Origin: Rhodobacteraceae bacterium UBA6796
Lineage (GTDB): Bacteria > Pseudomonadota > Alphaproteobacteria > Rhodobacterales > Rhodobacteraceae
Length of the DNA: 64,000 nt
NCBI GenBank assembly: GCA_002452815.1
Contig: DKFM01000014.1
Location: forward strand, 33,432-97,431
Direction of reading: 5' to 3'
In this document: in pieces, positions 17,367-26,276 of the stretch
Position numbering within the stretch: position 1 is the first letter of the stretch
Layout of the letters: every line of letters starts with the position of its first letter
Made by a program: the position numbers and the translations under genes
The notes under the pieces: generated by a model
The model's input: only the letters and a program-made list of their open reading frames with translations
What the model was told of the DNA's origin: nothing
Database searches by the model: none

Positions 17367-18318
17367 AGGGTTGGCCTCCGGCACGGGGGGGGATGGCGCG
17401 CCCGACGAAGCCCGCCAGCACGATCACGGTCAGAATATAGGGCAGGGCGTCCAGCGCGGGCACCGGGATCGCCATGCCGAAGGTGCCCTCGATCACGTCG
17501 GGGCGCAGCGCCAGCGCCTGAAAGAAGCCAAACAGCAGCGTCGCCATCAGCGCATACCACGGCCGCCATTTCGCAAAGATCAGCGCGGCCAGCGCGATAT
17601 AGCCGCGCCCGGCGGTCATTTCCTTGCCAAAGCCCGCCTGCAGCCCGGTGGCCATATAGGCACCCGCCATGCCGCACAGGATGCCGGTGATCATCACCGC
17701 CGTATAGCGCAGCCGGATCACCGACACGCCCGCGGTATCGACCGATTCCGGGTTCTCGCCCACCGCCCGCAGCCGCAGCCCGAAGCGCGTGCGATAGAGC
17801 GCCCACCACGTCAGCGGCACCGCGACGAAGGCGGCATAGACCAGGAACGAATGCCCCGAGATCACCTCGGCATAGAACGGCCCGATCAGCGGCACCTCGC
17901 GCAGCGTGTCGACAAAGGGCAGGGTGACCGGGTTGAACCGCGCGTCGCCGGTCAGCGGCGGCGTGCGGCCGCCCTGATGGAACAGCGATTGCGCGACCAG
18001 AACCGTCGCCCCCGAGGCCACGAAATTCAGCGCGACGCCCGAGATCAGTTGATTGCCGCGGAAGGTGATCGAGGCGAGCCCGTGAACGATCGAAAACAGC
18101 ACAGAGCCGCCGATCCCCGCCAGCAGCCCGATCCAGACACTGCCGCTGAGCGCCGCAACCGCGCCCGACGCCATCCCCGCCATCAGCATCTTGCCTTCCA
18201 GCCCGATGTCGAAAATGCCCGAGCGTTCCGAAAACAGCCCCGCCAGACAGGCCAGCAGCAGCGGCGTCGCAAAGCGCACGGTGGTGTCGAGGATCTGCAG
18301 AAGCGTTGCGTAATCCAT
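17350..18318 (-). CDS. nucleoside ABC transporter permease (second)
   Basis: A 322-residue inner-membrane permease of the BmpA/NupQ (YufQ-like) type with about eight to ten helices. It has the N-terminal GLFSERSGIFDIGLEGKML block typical of the family and the RAVGENPESVDTAG cytoplasmic loop that contacts the ATPase. The start is the ATG at 18318, which shares one base with the stop of the other permease. GGAGG lies 7 bases upstream. Confidence 0.9.
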   Translation of the reverse strand: MDYATLLQILDTTVRFATPLLLACLAGLFSERSGIFDIGLEGKMLMAGMASGAVAALSGSVWIGLLAGIGGSVLFSIVHGLASITFRGNQLISGVALNFVASGATVLVAQSLFHQGGRTPPLTGDARFNPVTLPFVDTLREVPLIGPFYAEVISGHSFLVYAAFVAVPLTWWALYRTRFGLRLRAVGENPESVDTAGVSVIRLRYTAVMITGILCGMAGAYMATGLQAGFGKEMTAGRGYIALAALIFAKWRPWYALMATLLFGFFQALALRPDVIEGTFGMAIPVPALDALPYILTVIVLAGFVGRAIPPRAGGQPYVKER

Positions 18319-19409
18319 CACAGGGCCTCCTTCGTGCGGGGCCGGAAGAAGACGCCCAGCATCATCCGCACCATCGTGTCCAGCGCGCCGGTGAACAGGA
18401 TCACCAGACCCTGCAACAGCAGCCGCAGCTCGATCGGGATCGAGGTCATCAGCCCCATTTCGGCCCCGCCCTGATAGAGGAAGCCGAACAGCAGCGCCGC
18501 CAGAAACACCCCGATCGGATGGTTGCGCCCCATCAGCGCCACCGCGATGCCGATGAAGCCCGCGCCCTCGGCCGAGTTCTGCACCAGGCGGTGCGCCTCT
18601 CCCATCACGTTGTTAATCGCCATCATCCCGGCCAGCCCGCCCGAGATCAGCATCGAGACCATCACCACCTTGAAAGGCGAGATCCCGGCATAGACCGCGG
18701 CGCTTTCCGATTTGCCGAAGGCCCGGATTTCATAGCCAAGCCGGGTGCGCCACAGCAGCAGCCACACGCCCCAGCAGGCCGCCAGCGCGACGAAGAAGCT
18801 GACATTCGCGGGCACGCGTTTGGAAAAGATCAGGCTCAGCCCCGGGATTTCTCCGAAATTCGGCAGTTCCGCCCCGGTGGGGAAACGTGCGGTGGCCGGG
18901 TCCATCTGACCCGCCGGGCGCAGCACCTCGACCAGCAGATAAACGATCAGCGCGGCCGCGATGTAGTTGAACATGATCGTGGTGATGACGATGTGGCTGC
19001 CGCGTTTGGCCGCCAGATAGGCCGGGATCGCGGCCCAGGCGGCACCGAAGGCCGCCGCGCCCACCGTCGCCGCCGCCAGCGCCAGCGTCCAGTGCGGCCA
19101 GGGCAGCGCCAGACAGACCAGTGCCACGCCAAGACCGCCGATCTGCGCCTGTCCTTCGCCGCCGATGTTGAATTGCCCGGCGTGGTAGGCGACCGTCACC
19201 GCCAGCCCGGTAAAGATGAAAGAGGTCGTGTAGAACAGCGTATAGGCGATGCCGCTGGCCGACCCGAAGGCGCCATCCACCATCACCGTCACGGCCTCGA
19301 TCGGGTCATTGCCGATCGCCAGAATCACGATCGCCGAAATGATCGCCGCCAACAGCAGCGAAATCAGCGGCACCAGCACCACATCGGCCCAGGTCGGGAG
19401 CTTTTCCAT
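18318..19409 (-). CDS. nucleoside ABC transporter permease (first)
   Basis: A 363-residue permease, the longer member of the pair (YufP-like). It has about ten helices, the FNIGGEGQAQIGGLG motif and the cytoplasmic RAFGKSESAAVYAGI loop. It pairs with the shorter permease to form the membrane channel. Its start overlaps the ATPase stop by one base. Confidence 0.9.
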   Translation of the reverse strand: MEKLPTWADVVLVPLISLLLAAIISAIVILAIGNDPIEAVTVMVDGAFGSASGIAYTLFYTTSFIFTGLAVTVAYHAGQFNIGGEGQAQIGGLGVALVCLALPWPHWTLALAAATVGAAAFGAAWAAIPAYLAAKRGSHIVITTIMFNYIAAALIVYLLVEVLRPAGQMDPATARFPTGAELPNFGEIPGLSLIFSKRVPANVSFFVALAACWGVWLLLWRTRLGYEIRAFGKSESAAVYAGISPFKVVMVSMLISGGLAGMMAINNVMGEAHRLVQNSAEGAGFIGIAVALMGRNHPIGVFLAALLFGFLYQGGAEMGLMTSIPIELRLLLQGLVILFTGALDTMVRMMLGVFFRPRTKEAL

Positions 19410-20995
19410 CAGGCGGCCTCTCCTTTGCCGGCATCGGTCACGCCCGCCATCAGCAGACCCAGCTCGCGTTCGTTGGTGTCGGCGGGCAGACGCTCGCCCA
19501 TGATGCGGCCGTCGAACATCACCGCGATCCGGTCGGACAGCGACAGGATTTCATCCAGTTCGACCGAGACCAGCAGCACCGCCTTGCCCGCATCGCGCAA
19601 CTCGACGATGCGCTTGTGGATGAATTCGATCGCGCCGATGTCGACGCCGCGCGTGGGTTGGCCCACCAGCAGCAGGTCGGGGTTGCGCTCGATCTCGCGG
19701 GCCAGCACGATTTTCTGCTGGTTCCCGCCCGAAAACGATTTCGCGGGCAGCGACGGGATCGGCGGGCGCACGTCGAAGCGCTCCATCGCGCCTTCGGTCT
19801 TTTCAACGATGCCCGCGTTATCCATCACCACCGCGTTCTTCTGATATTCCGGCGCGTGGTGATAGCCAAAGATCATGTTTTCCCAGGCGGCGAAATCCAT
19901 GATCAGGCCCAGATGCTGCCGGTCTTCGGGCACATGCGCGATCCCGCGCGCGCGCCGCGACTGGCCGTTGGAATGCTTGCCGGTCAGGTCGATTTCCTGG
20001 CCGTTGATGCGCACCGTGCCGGTGCCTTTCTGAATTCCGCCCAGAACGCCCAGCAATTCGGACTGGCCGTTGCCCGCGACCCCGGCGATGCCCAGAATCT
20101 CGCCCGCGCGGACCTGCAGGCTGATGCCCTTGATCCGTTCGACCTTGTCTTCGTCGACCACATGCAGATCGGCGATTTCCAGCACCGTGGCGCCCGGATT
20201 GGCGGGGCCCTTGGGCACATGCAGCAGCACCTTGCGCCCGACCATCATCTCGGCCAGCTCTTCGGGGCTGGTGGTGTCGGTCTTCACGGTCGCGGTCATC
20301 TCGCCGCGGCGCATCACCGATACGGTATCGGTGATTTCCATGATCTCGCGCAGCTTGTGGGTGATCAGGATGATGGTTTTGCCCTGCGCACGCAGGTTGT
20401 CCAGAATGCGGAACAGGTGGTCCGCTTCGGCCGGGGTCAGAACGCCGGTGGGTTCATCCAGAATCAGGATGTCGGCCTGACGATACAGCGCCTTGAGGAT
20501 TTCGACGCGCTGCTGGTGGCCCACCGAAAGTTCCTCGACCACGGCGTCGGGGTCCACGTCCAGCTCGTATTCCTCGGCCAGATGCTGCAGCGTCTTGCGC
20601 GCCTTGGAAAGGGACGGACGCAACAGCGCGCCATCCTCGGCGCCCAGGATGATGTTTTCCAGAACCGTGAAGTTCTGTACCAGCTTGAAATGCTGAAACA
20701 CCATGCCGATACCGGCGCGGATCGCGGCCTGACTGTCGGGGATCTGGGTCGGGCGGCCGTGGATGATGATTTCACCCGCATCGGCCTTGTAGAACCCGTA
20801 AAGGATCGACATCAGCGTGGATTTGCCCGCGCCGTTTTCGCCGATGATCCCGTGGATCGTCCCCGGCATCACCCGGATCGAAATGTCCTTGTTGGCCTGA
20901 ACCGGCCCGAAGGCTTTCGAGATGCCGCGCAGCTCGATCGCCGGAGCGAGGGCGGCAGTGTCCTGCCGCGCCTCCGTGGTCTGTGCGCCCGTCAT
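19409..20995 (-). CDS. nucleoside ABC transporter ATP-binding protein (double cassette)
   Basis: A 528-residue tandem ABC ATPase of the YufO type. The first cassette has GENGAGKST, a variant signature LSVGHQQRVEI and LILDEPTGVL. The second has the degenerate A-loop GVAGNGQSEL, FSGGNQQKIVLA and LLVGQPTRGVD. The second cassette's weakened Walker A and Gln in place of the Walker B Glu are usual for sugar/nucleoside importers. It overlaps its neighbours on both sides by one base. Confidence 0.93.
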   Translation of the reverse strand: MTGAQTTEARQDTAALAPAIELRGISKAFGPVQANKDISIRVMPGTIHGIIGENGAGKSTLMSILYGFYKADAGEIIIHGRPTQIPDSQAAIRAGIGMVFQHFKLVQNFTVLENIILGAEDGALLRPSLSKARKTLQHLAEEYELDVDPDAVVEELSVGHQQRVEILKALYRQADILILDEPTGVLTPAEADHLFRILDNLRAQGKTIILITHKLREIMEITDTVSVMRRGEMTATVKTDTTSPEELAEMMVGRKVLLHVPKGPANPGATVLEIADLHVVDEDKVERIKGISLQVRAGEILGIAGVAGNGQSELLGVLGGIQKGTGTVRINGQEIDLTGKHSNGQSRRARGIAHVPEDRQHLGLIMDFAAWENMIFGYHHAPEYQKNAVVMDNAGIVEKTEGAMERFDVRPPIPSLPAKSFSGGNQQKIVLAREIERNPDLLLVGQPTRGVDIGAIEFIHKRIVELRDAGKAVLLVSVELDEILSLSDRIAVMFDGRIMGERLPADTNERELGLLMAGVTDAGKGEAA

Positions 20996-21984
20996 TATTC
21001 GACCGGGCAGGTATTGTCCGACATGTAGTCATGCACGGTGATCTCGCCCGCGATGATCTTGGCGGCGGCGGCATCCACCGTCGCCTTCATCTCGTCGGTG
21101 ATCAGCGCGGCGTTGTCGTCATCCAGCGCATAGCCCACGCCCTCGGCCTTGAGGTCCATCACATGGATACCGGTTTCCAGCGTGTCGCCCGCCTTGAAGG
21201 CCTCGTAAACCGCGTTGTCCACGCGCTTGAGCATCGAGGTCAGAACCTTGCCGGGGTGCAGATAGTTCTGGTTGCTGTCCACGCCGATCGACAGGATGCC
21301 TTCATCCGCGGCGGTTTGCAGAACGCCGATGCCGGTGCCGCCCGCGGCGGCATAGATCACGTCTGCGCCCTGGCTGATCTGCGCCTTGGTCAGTTCGCTG
21401 CCCTTGACCGGGTCGTTCCAGGCGCTCGGCGTGGTGCCGGTCATGTTCTGGATCACCTTGGCGTCGGGGTTGACCGCCTTCACGCCCTGCACATAGCCAC
21501 AGGCGAATTTGCGGATCAGCGGAATGTCCATGCCGCCGATGAAGCCGACCGTGCCGGTCTTCGAGGCCTGCGCAGCCATCATGCCGACGAGGAACGAGCC
21601 CTGCTCTTCGGTGAAGACGACCGAGCGGACGTTGGGCTGATCGACGACCATGTCGATGATCGCGAATTTGGTATCCGGGTAGTCGGGGGCCACGGTGTTC
21701 AGAACATCGCCGAAGGCAAAGCCGGTCATCACGATCGGGTTGGCACCCGACTCGGCCAGACGGCGCAGGGCCTGCTCGCGCTGGGCTTCGGACTGCATCT
21801 CCAGTTCTTTGTAGCTGCCGCCGGTCTCATCAACCCACTTCTTCGCGCCGGTATAGGCCGCCTCGTTGAAGGATTTGTCGAATTTGCCGCCAAGGTCGTA
21901 AATCAGTGCCGGATCGGCGAAGGCCGCGCCGGTGAAAAGCGCCAGCGTGGCGGCCGCGCCGAGAAACTGTTTCATAAGGGTCAT
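20995..21984 (-). CDS. BmpA-family periplasmic nucleoside-binding protein
   Basis: A 329-residue substrate-binding protein of the Bmp family. A cleaved signal peptide (TLALFTGAAFADP) has no lipobox cysteine, so the mature protein is probably soluble. Family features are YDLGGKFDKSFNEAAY at the start of the mature protein and GADVIYAAAGGTG. It is the first gene of the importer operon. GGGAG lies a few bases before the ATG. The operon order is binding protein, ATPase, two permeases, phosphorylase. Confidence 0.92.
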   Translation of the reverse strand: MTLMKQFLGAAATLALFTGAAFADPALIYDLGGKFDKSFNEAAYTGAKKWVDETGGSYKELEMQSEAQREQALRRLAESGANPIVMTGFAFGDVLNTVAPDYPDTKFAIIDMVVDQPNVRSVVFTEEQGSFLVGMMAAQASKTGTVGFIGGMDIPLIRKFACGYVQGVKAVNPDAKVIQNMTGTTPSAWNDPVKGSELTKAQISQGADVIYAAAGGTGIGVLQTAADEGILSIGVDSNQNYLHPGKVLTSMLKRVDNAVYEAFKAGDTLETGIHVMDLKAEGVGYALDDDNAALITDEMKATVDAAAAKIIAGEITVHDYMSDNTCPVE

Positions 21985-22140
21985 TGGTCACTCCCGGTCA
22001 TTGTTTGCTCATTCCTTGCGGAACGCTGTTGGCAGGCTGATGGGCCCGCGGACCACAGGGATTAGGGCCGGGATTGCCGGGGGGGTCAAGCGTGATTTTG
22101 CGCGCGCGGGGCGGTGCTTGGCGGCTTTTTGAGCGCTCGG

Positions 22141-22566
22141 TCAAACTTCGGCGGGCCGCAGCGGCAGGGTCAGCACCAGCGCGTCGACGCGCGCGCCCTC
22201 GGGCGTGTGGTAATAGCCGCGCCTGCGCCCCGATTCCCGCCAGCCCGCCGCTGCGTAAAGCGCGCGCGCAGCGGTATGGTCCTCGGCCACTTCCAGAAAG
22301 GCGCTTTCGCCGCCGCGCTCTTGGGCGGTGGCGGCGAATTGCGCCAGAAGCGCGCGGCCGGTGCCCTGACGGCGGGCCTCGGGCGCGGTGCAGATGGTCA
22401 GCAGCTCTGCCTCACCGGCGATCACCCGTCCCAGAACGAAGCCCTGAGAATCGCCTTGCAGGAAACAGAGGGGCGAGGTCAGGAATTCGGCGAATTCCGC
22501 CGCCGACCAAGGGCGGGGGGTGGTGAAACAGCGCTTGTGCAGGGCGGCAAGGGCCTCGGGGCTCAT
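22141..22566 (-). CDS. rimI: ribosomal-protein-alanine N-acetyltransferase RimI
   Basis: A 141-residue GNAT acetyltransferase. The acetyl-CoA loop is CTAPEARRQGTGRALL and the C-terminal ALYAAAGWRESGRRRGYY is characteristic of RimI. It follows tsaB by 4 bases, a common bacterial order. The start ATG at 22566 lies shortly after the tsaB stop. Confidence 0.88.
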   Translation of the reverse strand: MSPEALAALHKRCFTTPRPWSAAEFAEFLTSPLCFLQGDSQGFVLGRVIAGEAELLTICTAPEARRQGTGRALLAQFAATAQERGGESAFLEVAEDHTAARALYAAAGWRESGRRRGYYHTPEGARVDALVLTLPLRPAEV

Positions 22567-22570
22567 CGCG

Positions 22571-23185
22571 TCAATCCAGAATGACCGGCGGCGGGTCAGA
22601 GGGCGGCGCCGCATCGGCCGAGCGCAGGTAAAGCGGGGCAGGGCGCGGCTGCGGCGTATCGGCGCGCGCCGCGGCGAGCCGGGCGATCGCCGTGGCCAGA
22701 TCGGCGGGCGCGATCCCTTCGCGCAGGAGAATATCGCGTTGCGCGGCCTCGGTATCGGCCTGCGCGCGCGGCATCATCTGCGGGGCGTCCGCGCCGGTCG
22801 CAGTGAAGTCCTGCACATAAACCTCGTCGCGCCGGGCGTCGATCTGGGCGCGCAGCGGGCGCGGCTGACCTGCGGCAAGCGCGTCGAGCGTACTGACCCC
22901 CACCGCCGGAATCCCCAGTGCCAGCGCCAGCCCGCGCGCGGCCGAGACCGAAATCCGCACGCCGGTAAAGTTGCCCGGTCCGATGCCGACGCCGATCACC
23001 GCCAGATCGCGCCAGCCGATGCCCGCGCGTGCCAGCATCTCGTCCAGCAAGGGCATCAGCCGTTCGGCCTGGCCTTTCGGCATGTCTTCGGCGCGGGCCT
23101 CGATCAGGCGTTCACCATGCAACAAAGCGGCCGCGCAATGCGCGGCCGATGTGTCGAAGCCCAGGGTCCAGCGCTCAGCTTGCAA
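22571..23185 (-). CDS. tsaB: tRNA threonylcarbamoyladenosine synthesis protein TsaB
   Basis: A 204-residue partner of TsaD in making the t6A base at position 37 of ANN-decoding tRNAs. It has the ASKHA-fold start LGFDTSAAHCAAAL and the GIGPGNFTGVRISVSAARG motif. The start is a TTG at 23185, the only reasonable initiator before the conserved N-terminus. It overlaps the nfuA end by 11 bases and has GAGGTG about 8 bases ahead. Confidence 0.92.
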   Translation of the reverse strand: MQAERWTLGFDTSAAHCAAALLHGERLIEARAEDMPKGQAERLMPLLDEMLARAGIGWRDLAVIGVGIGPGNFTGVRISVSAARGLALALGIPAVGVSTLDALAAGQPRPLRAQIDARRDEVYVQDFTATGADAPQMMPRAQADTEAAQRDILLREGIAPADLATAIARLAAARADTPQPRPAPLYLRSADAAPPSDPPPVILD

Positions 23186-23738
23186 CGGGGCGCACCTCGG
23201 TCACCTCGGGAATGTAGTGACGCAGCAGGTTTTCGATGCCCATCTTCAGCGTCAGGGTCGAGCTGGGGCAGCCGGCGCAGGCGCCCTGCATGTGCAGGTA
23301 AACCACGCCACGTTCGAACCCGTGGAAGGTGATGTCGCCGCCGTCCTGCGCCACCGCCGGGCGCACCCGGGTATCCAGCAATTCCTTGATCTGCGCCACG
23401 ATCGCGCCATCTTCGCCGGAATGTTCGGCATGCCCGCCGGTCGCGGGGCCTTCGCCTTCCATCACCGGGGCGCCGGACTGGAAATGCTCCATGATGGCCC
23501 CCAGGATCGCCGGTTTGGCGTGTTCCCAGGCAGTCGCGGCATCTTTTGTCACAGTCACGAAATCCGAGCCGAAAAACACGCCGGTCACGCCCGCAACGGC
23601 AAAGATCCGTTGCGCAAGCGGCGATTTCGCGGCCGCCTCGGCACTTTGGAAATCGGCGGTGCCGACCTCAAGCACGGTCTGGCCGGGCAGGAATTTCAGC
23701 GTGGCGGGGTTCGGGGTGGTCTCGGTCTGGATGAACAT
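23175..23738 (-). CDS. NfuA-type iron-sulfur cluster scaffold/carrier
   Basis: A 187-residue protein with an N-terminal Nfu_N domain (MFIQTETTPNPATLKF) and a C-terminal NifU-like domain carrying the cluster-binding CAGCPSS motif after RPAVAQDGGDI. It delivers Fe-S clusters to target enzymes. AAGGAGG lies 7 bases before the ATG at 23738, fixing the start. It heads nfu-tsaB-rimI. Confidence 0.92.
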   Translation of the reverse strand: MFIQTETTPNPATLKFLPGQTVLEVGTADFQSAEAAAKSPLAQRIFAVAGVTGVFFGSDFVTVTKDAATAWEHAKPAILGAIMEHFQSGAPVMEGEGPATGGHAEHSGEDGAIVAQIKELLDTRVRPAVAQDGGDITFHGFERGVVYLHMQGACAGCPSSTLTLKMGIENLLRHYIPEVTEVRPVAS

Positions 23739-23833
23739 CGGCGCCTCCTTGGCTTGGGGCACATATGCGGCGCCCGAGCGAATTAATCAAGTATTGCGGC
23801 CCGATCGCCCTGCGGGCAAATCGGCGCAGGCGG

Positions 23834-24289
23834 TCAGGTGATCGCCTCCAGCCGCTCTTTCGACATGTCGCCGGGCACCACGGTCAGCGGGATCGGCAGG
23901 TTGCCCGAGTTGCGGCTCATCTGCGTGACCAGCGGGCCGGGCCCGGCCTTGTCGGTGCCCGCGCCCAGAACCAGCACGCCGATCTGCGGGTCTTGCCGGA
24001 TCACGTCCAGGATCTCGGTCACCGGCTCGCCCTCGCGGATGATGAGTTCGGGGTCGACGCCCTGCCGGTCGCGCATCCATTTCGCGAACACTTCGAAATG
24101 CGCCTCGATCCGCTCGCGCGCTTCTTCGCGCATGATCTCGGCCACGCCGATCCAGTGCTGGTATTCCTCGGGCGGGATGATCGACAGGATCGCCACGCCC
24201 GCGCGGGTATGATTGGCCCGCATCGCGGCATAGCGCATCGCGTTCAGGCATTCGCGCGTATCGTCAAGCACCACCAGAAACTTGCGCAT
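23834..24289 (-). CDS. universal stress protein (UspA family)
   Basis: A 151-residue single Usp domain. The nucleotide-binding pattern is present in variant form: LVVLDD at strand 1 and LVLGAGTDKAGPGPLVTQMSR in place of the usual G-2x-G-9x-G-S/T. The C-terminal LTVVPGDMSKERLEAI is as in Rhodobacteraceae members. The role in stress survival is from family only. A ribosome site AGGAG precedes the ATG. Confidence 0.85.
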   Translation of the reverse strand: MRKFLVVLDDTRECLNAMRYAAMRANHTRAGVAILSIIPPEEYQHWIGVAEIMREEARERIEAHFEVFAKWMRDRQGVDPELIIREGEPVTEILDVIRQDPQIGVLVLGAGTDKAGPGPLVTQMSRNSGNLPIPLTVVPGDMSKERLEAIT

Positions 24290-24351
24290 GGGATCTCCTT
24301 TGATCTGCGCCGATCATTGCGCCGGGCCAGGCGTTTGGCAACCGTGATGCG

Positions 24352-25218
24352 TTACAGCGGGCAGCTGGCCGCCCAGTCCCAATACATCTCGCGGATGCGT
24401 TTGGTGACGGGGCCGTGGTCATAGCGCACCTCGTCGAAGGCCACGACCGGGGTGACCTTGGCGAAGTTGCCCGACAGGAATACCTCGTCCGCCGCGCGGA
24501 AATCATCGAGCGTGAGGACGCATTCGCGCACCTCCATGCCATTGTCGCGCAGGTTCTTGATGTGGCGCGCGCGGGTCAGGCCGGACAGGAAGGTGCCGTT
24601 GGCGATGGGTGTCATCACCACGCCGTCGCGGACCATGAACACGTTGGCCGTGGCCGATTCCGCGACATTGCCCATCGCATCCTGCACCAGCGCATTGCCA
24701 AAGCCCTTGCGCTTGGCCTCGACCAGCATCCGCGCGTTGTTCGGATACAGGCAGCCGGCCTTGGCGTTGCAGACGTTGTCGGCCAGAACCGGGCGGCGGA
24801 AGCTGGTGGTGGTGATCGTCGTGGTGGCCTCGGCGGGCGGCATCGGCACCTCTTCGAGGCAAAGCGCAAAGCCGGTCACGCCTTCCAGCGGCGCGATGCC
24901 CAGTTCCGAGCCGTGGATCGCCCAATACATCGGCCGCACATAAACGGCCGCGTCGCGGGGATAGAGGCGCAGGCCTTCGCGCGCGATCTCGACCATCTGG
25001 GCGGGGTCGATCGTGGGGGTGATCATCAGCGCCTCGGCCGAGCGGTTGGTGCGCGCGCAATGGGCGTCCAGATCGGGGATCAGCCCGTCGAACATCCGCG
25101 CCCCGTCAAAGACCGAACTGCCCTGCCAGATGCCGTGATCGGCGGCGCGCATCACCGGGATGTCGCCTTCGTGCCAGCTGCCTTCGAACCAGGTGCGGAT
25201 ATTTTTCCCAAATGACAT
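24352..25218 (-). CDS. ilvE: branched-chain amino acid aminotransferase
   Basis: A 288-residue fold-type IV PLP enzyme that transaminates leucine, isoleucine and valine. The PLP lysine lies in NAKAGCLYPNNARML. The cofactor-binding NVAESATANVFMV and the TPIANGTFLSGLTRAR loop are conserved. The RPMYWAIHGSELGI segment fits BCAT rather than D-amino-acid transaminase. AGGAGA lies ahead of the start. Confidence 0.9.
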   Translation of the reverse strand: MSFGKNIRTWFEGSWHEGDIPVMRAADHGIWQGSSVFDGARMFDGLIPDLDAHCARTNRSAEALMITPTIDPAQMVEIAREGLRLYPRDAAVYVRPMYWAIHGSELGIAPLEGVTGFALCLEEVPMPPAEATTTITTTSFRRPVLADNVCNAKAGCLYPNNARMLVEAKRKGFGNALVQDAMGNVAESATANVFMVRDGVVMTPIANGTFLSGLTRARHIKNLRDNGMEVRECVLTLDDFRAADEVFLSGNFAKVTPVVAFDEVRYDHGPVTKRIREMYWDWAASCPL

Positions 25219-25288
25219 AGCGTGTCTCCTTTGGCGCGCACTCTAAGCACCCGGGCGCGGCAAGGTCCAGATCTGGCTTGTATCGGTG

Positions 25289-26137
25289 TCAAAGTGCGGC
25301 GCGCCAGACGCTGGGCGTCACCCCGCGATGGGCCCGGAATGTGCGGGTCAGGTGGCTGTGATGGGCAAATCCGCAGGCGGCGGCGACCTCGGCCAGCGGC
25401 GTGCCGTCTGCGATCAGCGCCTCGGCCCGGGCGATCCGTCGCGTCTCGACATAGCGCTGCGGGCTCAGGCCAAGCGTGGCGGTGAACATGCGTTGAAAAT
25501 GGAATTCGGACAGCCCGGCCTGCGTGGCCAGATCGGCCAGCGGCAGGGCGCTGTCCAGAGTGTCCTCGATAAAGGCGCAGATCCGGCGCCGCACCGCCGG
25601 GGCCAGACCGCCGCGCAGCGGTTCGGCGCGCAGGTTTCCCAGCCCGGGTGCGGTCAGCAGATGGTGCATCAGATCCAAGAGGGCGGCGCGGGCGGCCAAG
25701 GGGCGCGCCTGCACCGCGGCAAGGGCGCGCAGATGCGTGGCAAGGCCCGGCGCGGTGGCGAAGGTCAGTTCCGGCAGGTCGATCCGGGCGGGCGCATGCC
25801 CGAGCGTTTCGGCCGCGAAGTGGCGCAATTGCGCGTCGGGCAAATACAGATGCAGGAAGCGGAAGGCGCCGCCGATCTCCCAGTCGGACTGCGCGCCTTG
25901 CGGCATGATGCAGACCGCCCCGGGCGCCCCGGTGATCCGCCCCCGGTCCAGCCTGCGGCATTCCTGCCCGTTCTCCAGATAGAGGCTGAGCACATGCATC
26001 CGGGTGTTTTCATAGCGCACCCGGTCGCGTGCGTTCGACCAGACCGCCAATGCAGCCCCCGCGCCCAGATCGCGCGCGGCTTCCAGCCGTGCGTTCGAGC
26101 GGCTGAGGCTTTCGAAAACGGTTGCGGTCGCGGCCAT
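25289..26137 (-). CDS. AraC-family transcriptional regulator
   Basis: A 282-residue regulator with an N-terminal cupin-like sensing domain and two C-terminal helix-turn-helix units (PLADLATQAGLSEFHFQR and PLAEVAAACGFAHHSHLTR). It ends with the family block FRAHRGVTPSVWR. The start is the ATG at 26137. It is divergent from the DMT exporter at 26277, with 139 bases between, so it plausibly controls that gene. The effector is unknown. Confidence 0.88.
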   Translation of the reverse strand: MAATATVFESLSRSNARLEAARDLGAGAALAVWSNARDRVRYENTRMHVLSLYLENGQECRRLDRGRITGAPGAVCIMPQGAQSDWEIGGAFRFLHLYLPDAQLRHFAAETLGHAPARIDLPELTFATAPGLATHLRALAAVQARPLAARAALLDLMHHLLTAPGLGNLRAEPLRGGLAPAVRRRICAFIEDTLDSALPLADLATQAGLSEFHFQRMFTATLGLSPQRYVETRRIARAEALIADGTPLAEVAAACGFAHHSHLTRTFRAHRGVTPSVWRAAL

Positions 26138-26276
26138 GAGTGCCCCTTTCCCGGCCCGTTCTAGCAGCGGCGGCGTCGCGCCGGAACGGGGCCTGAAGCG
26201 ACGCGTGAAAATAGCCGCAAGATCGTGCAAGCGCACCACCGCAGGCCATGGCATAGCCGCGTCAAAGGAGCCTGCC

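Noticed and set aside
24264..24542. Small extra gene between the stress protein and ilvE
   Set aside because: It is a minus-strand out-of-frame stretch overlapping the end of ilvE and the leader of the stress protein gene, without motif or ribosome site.
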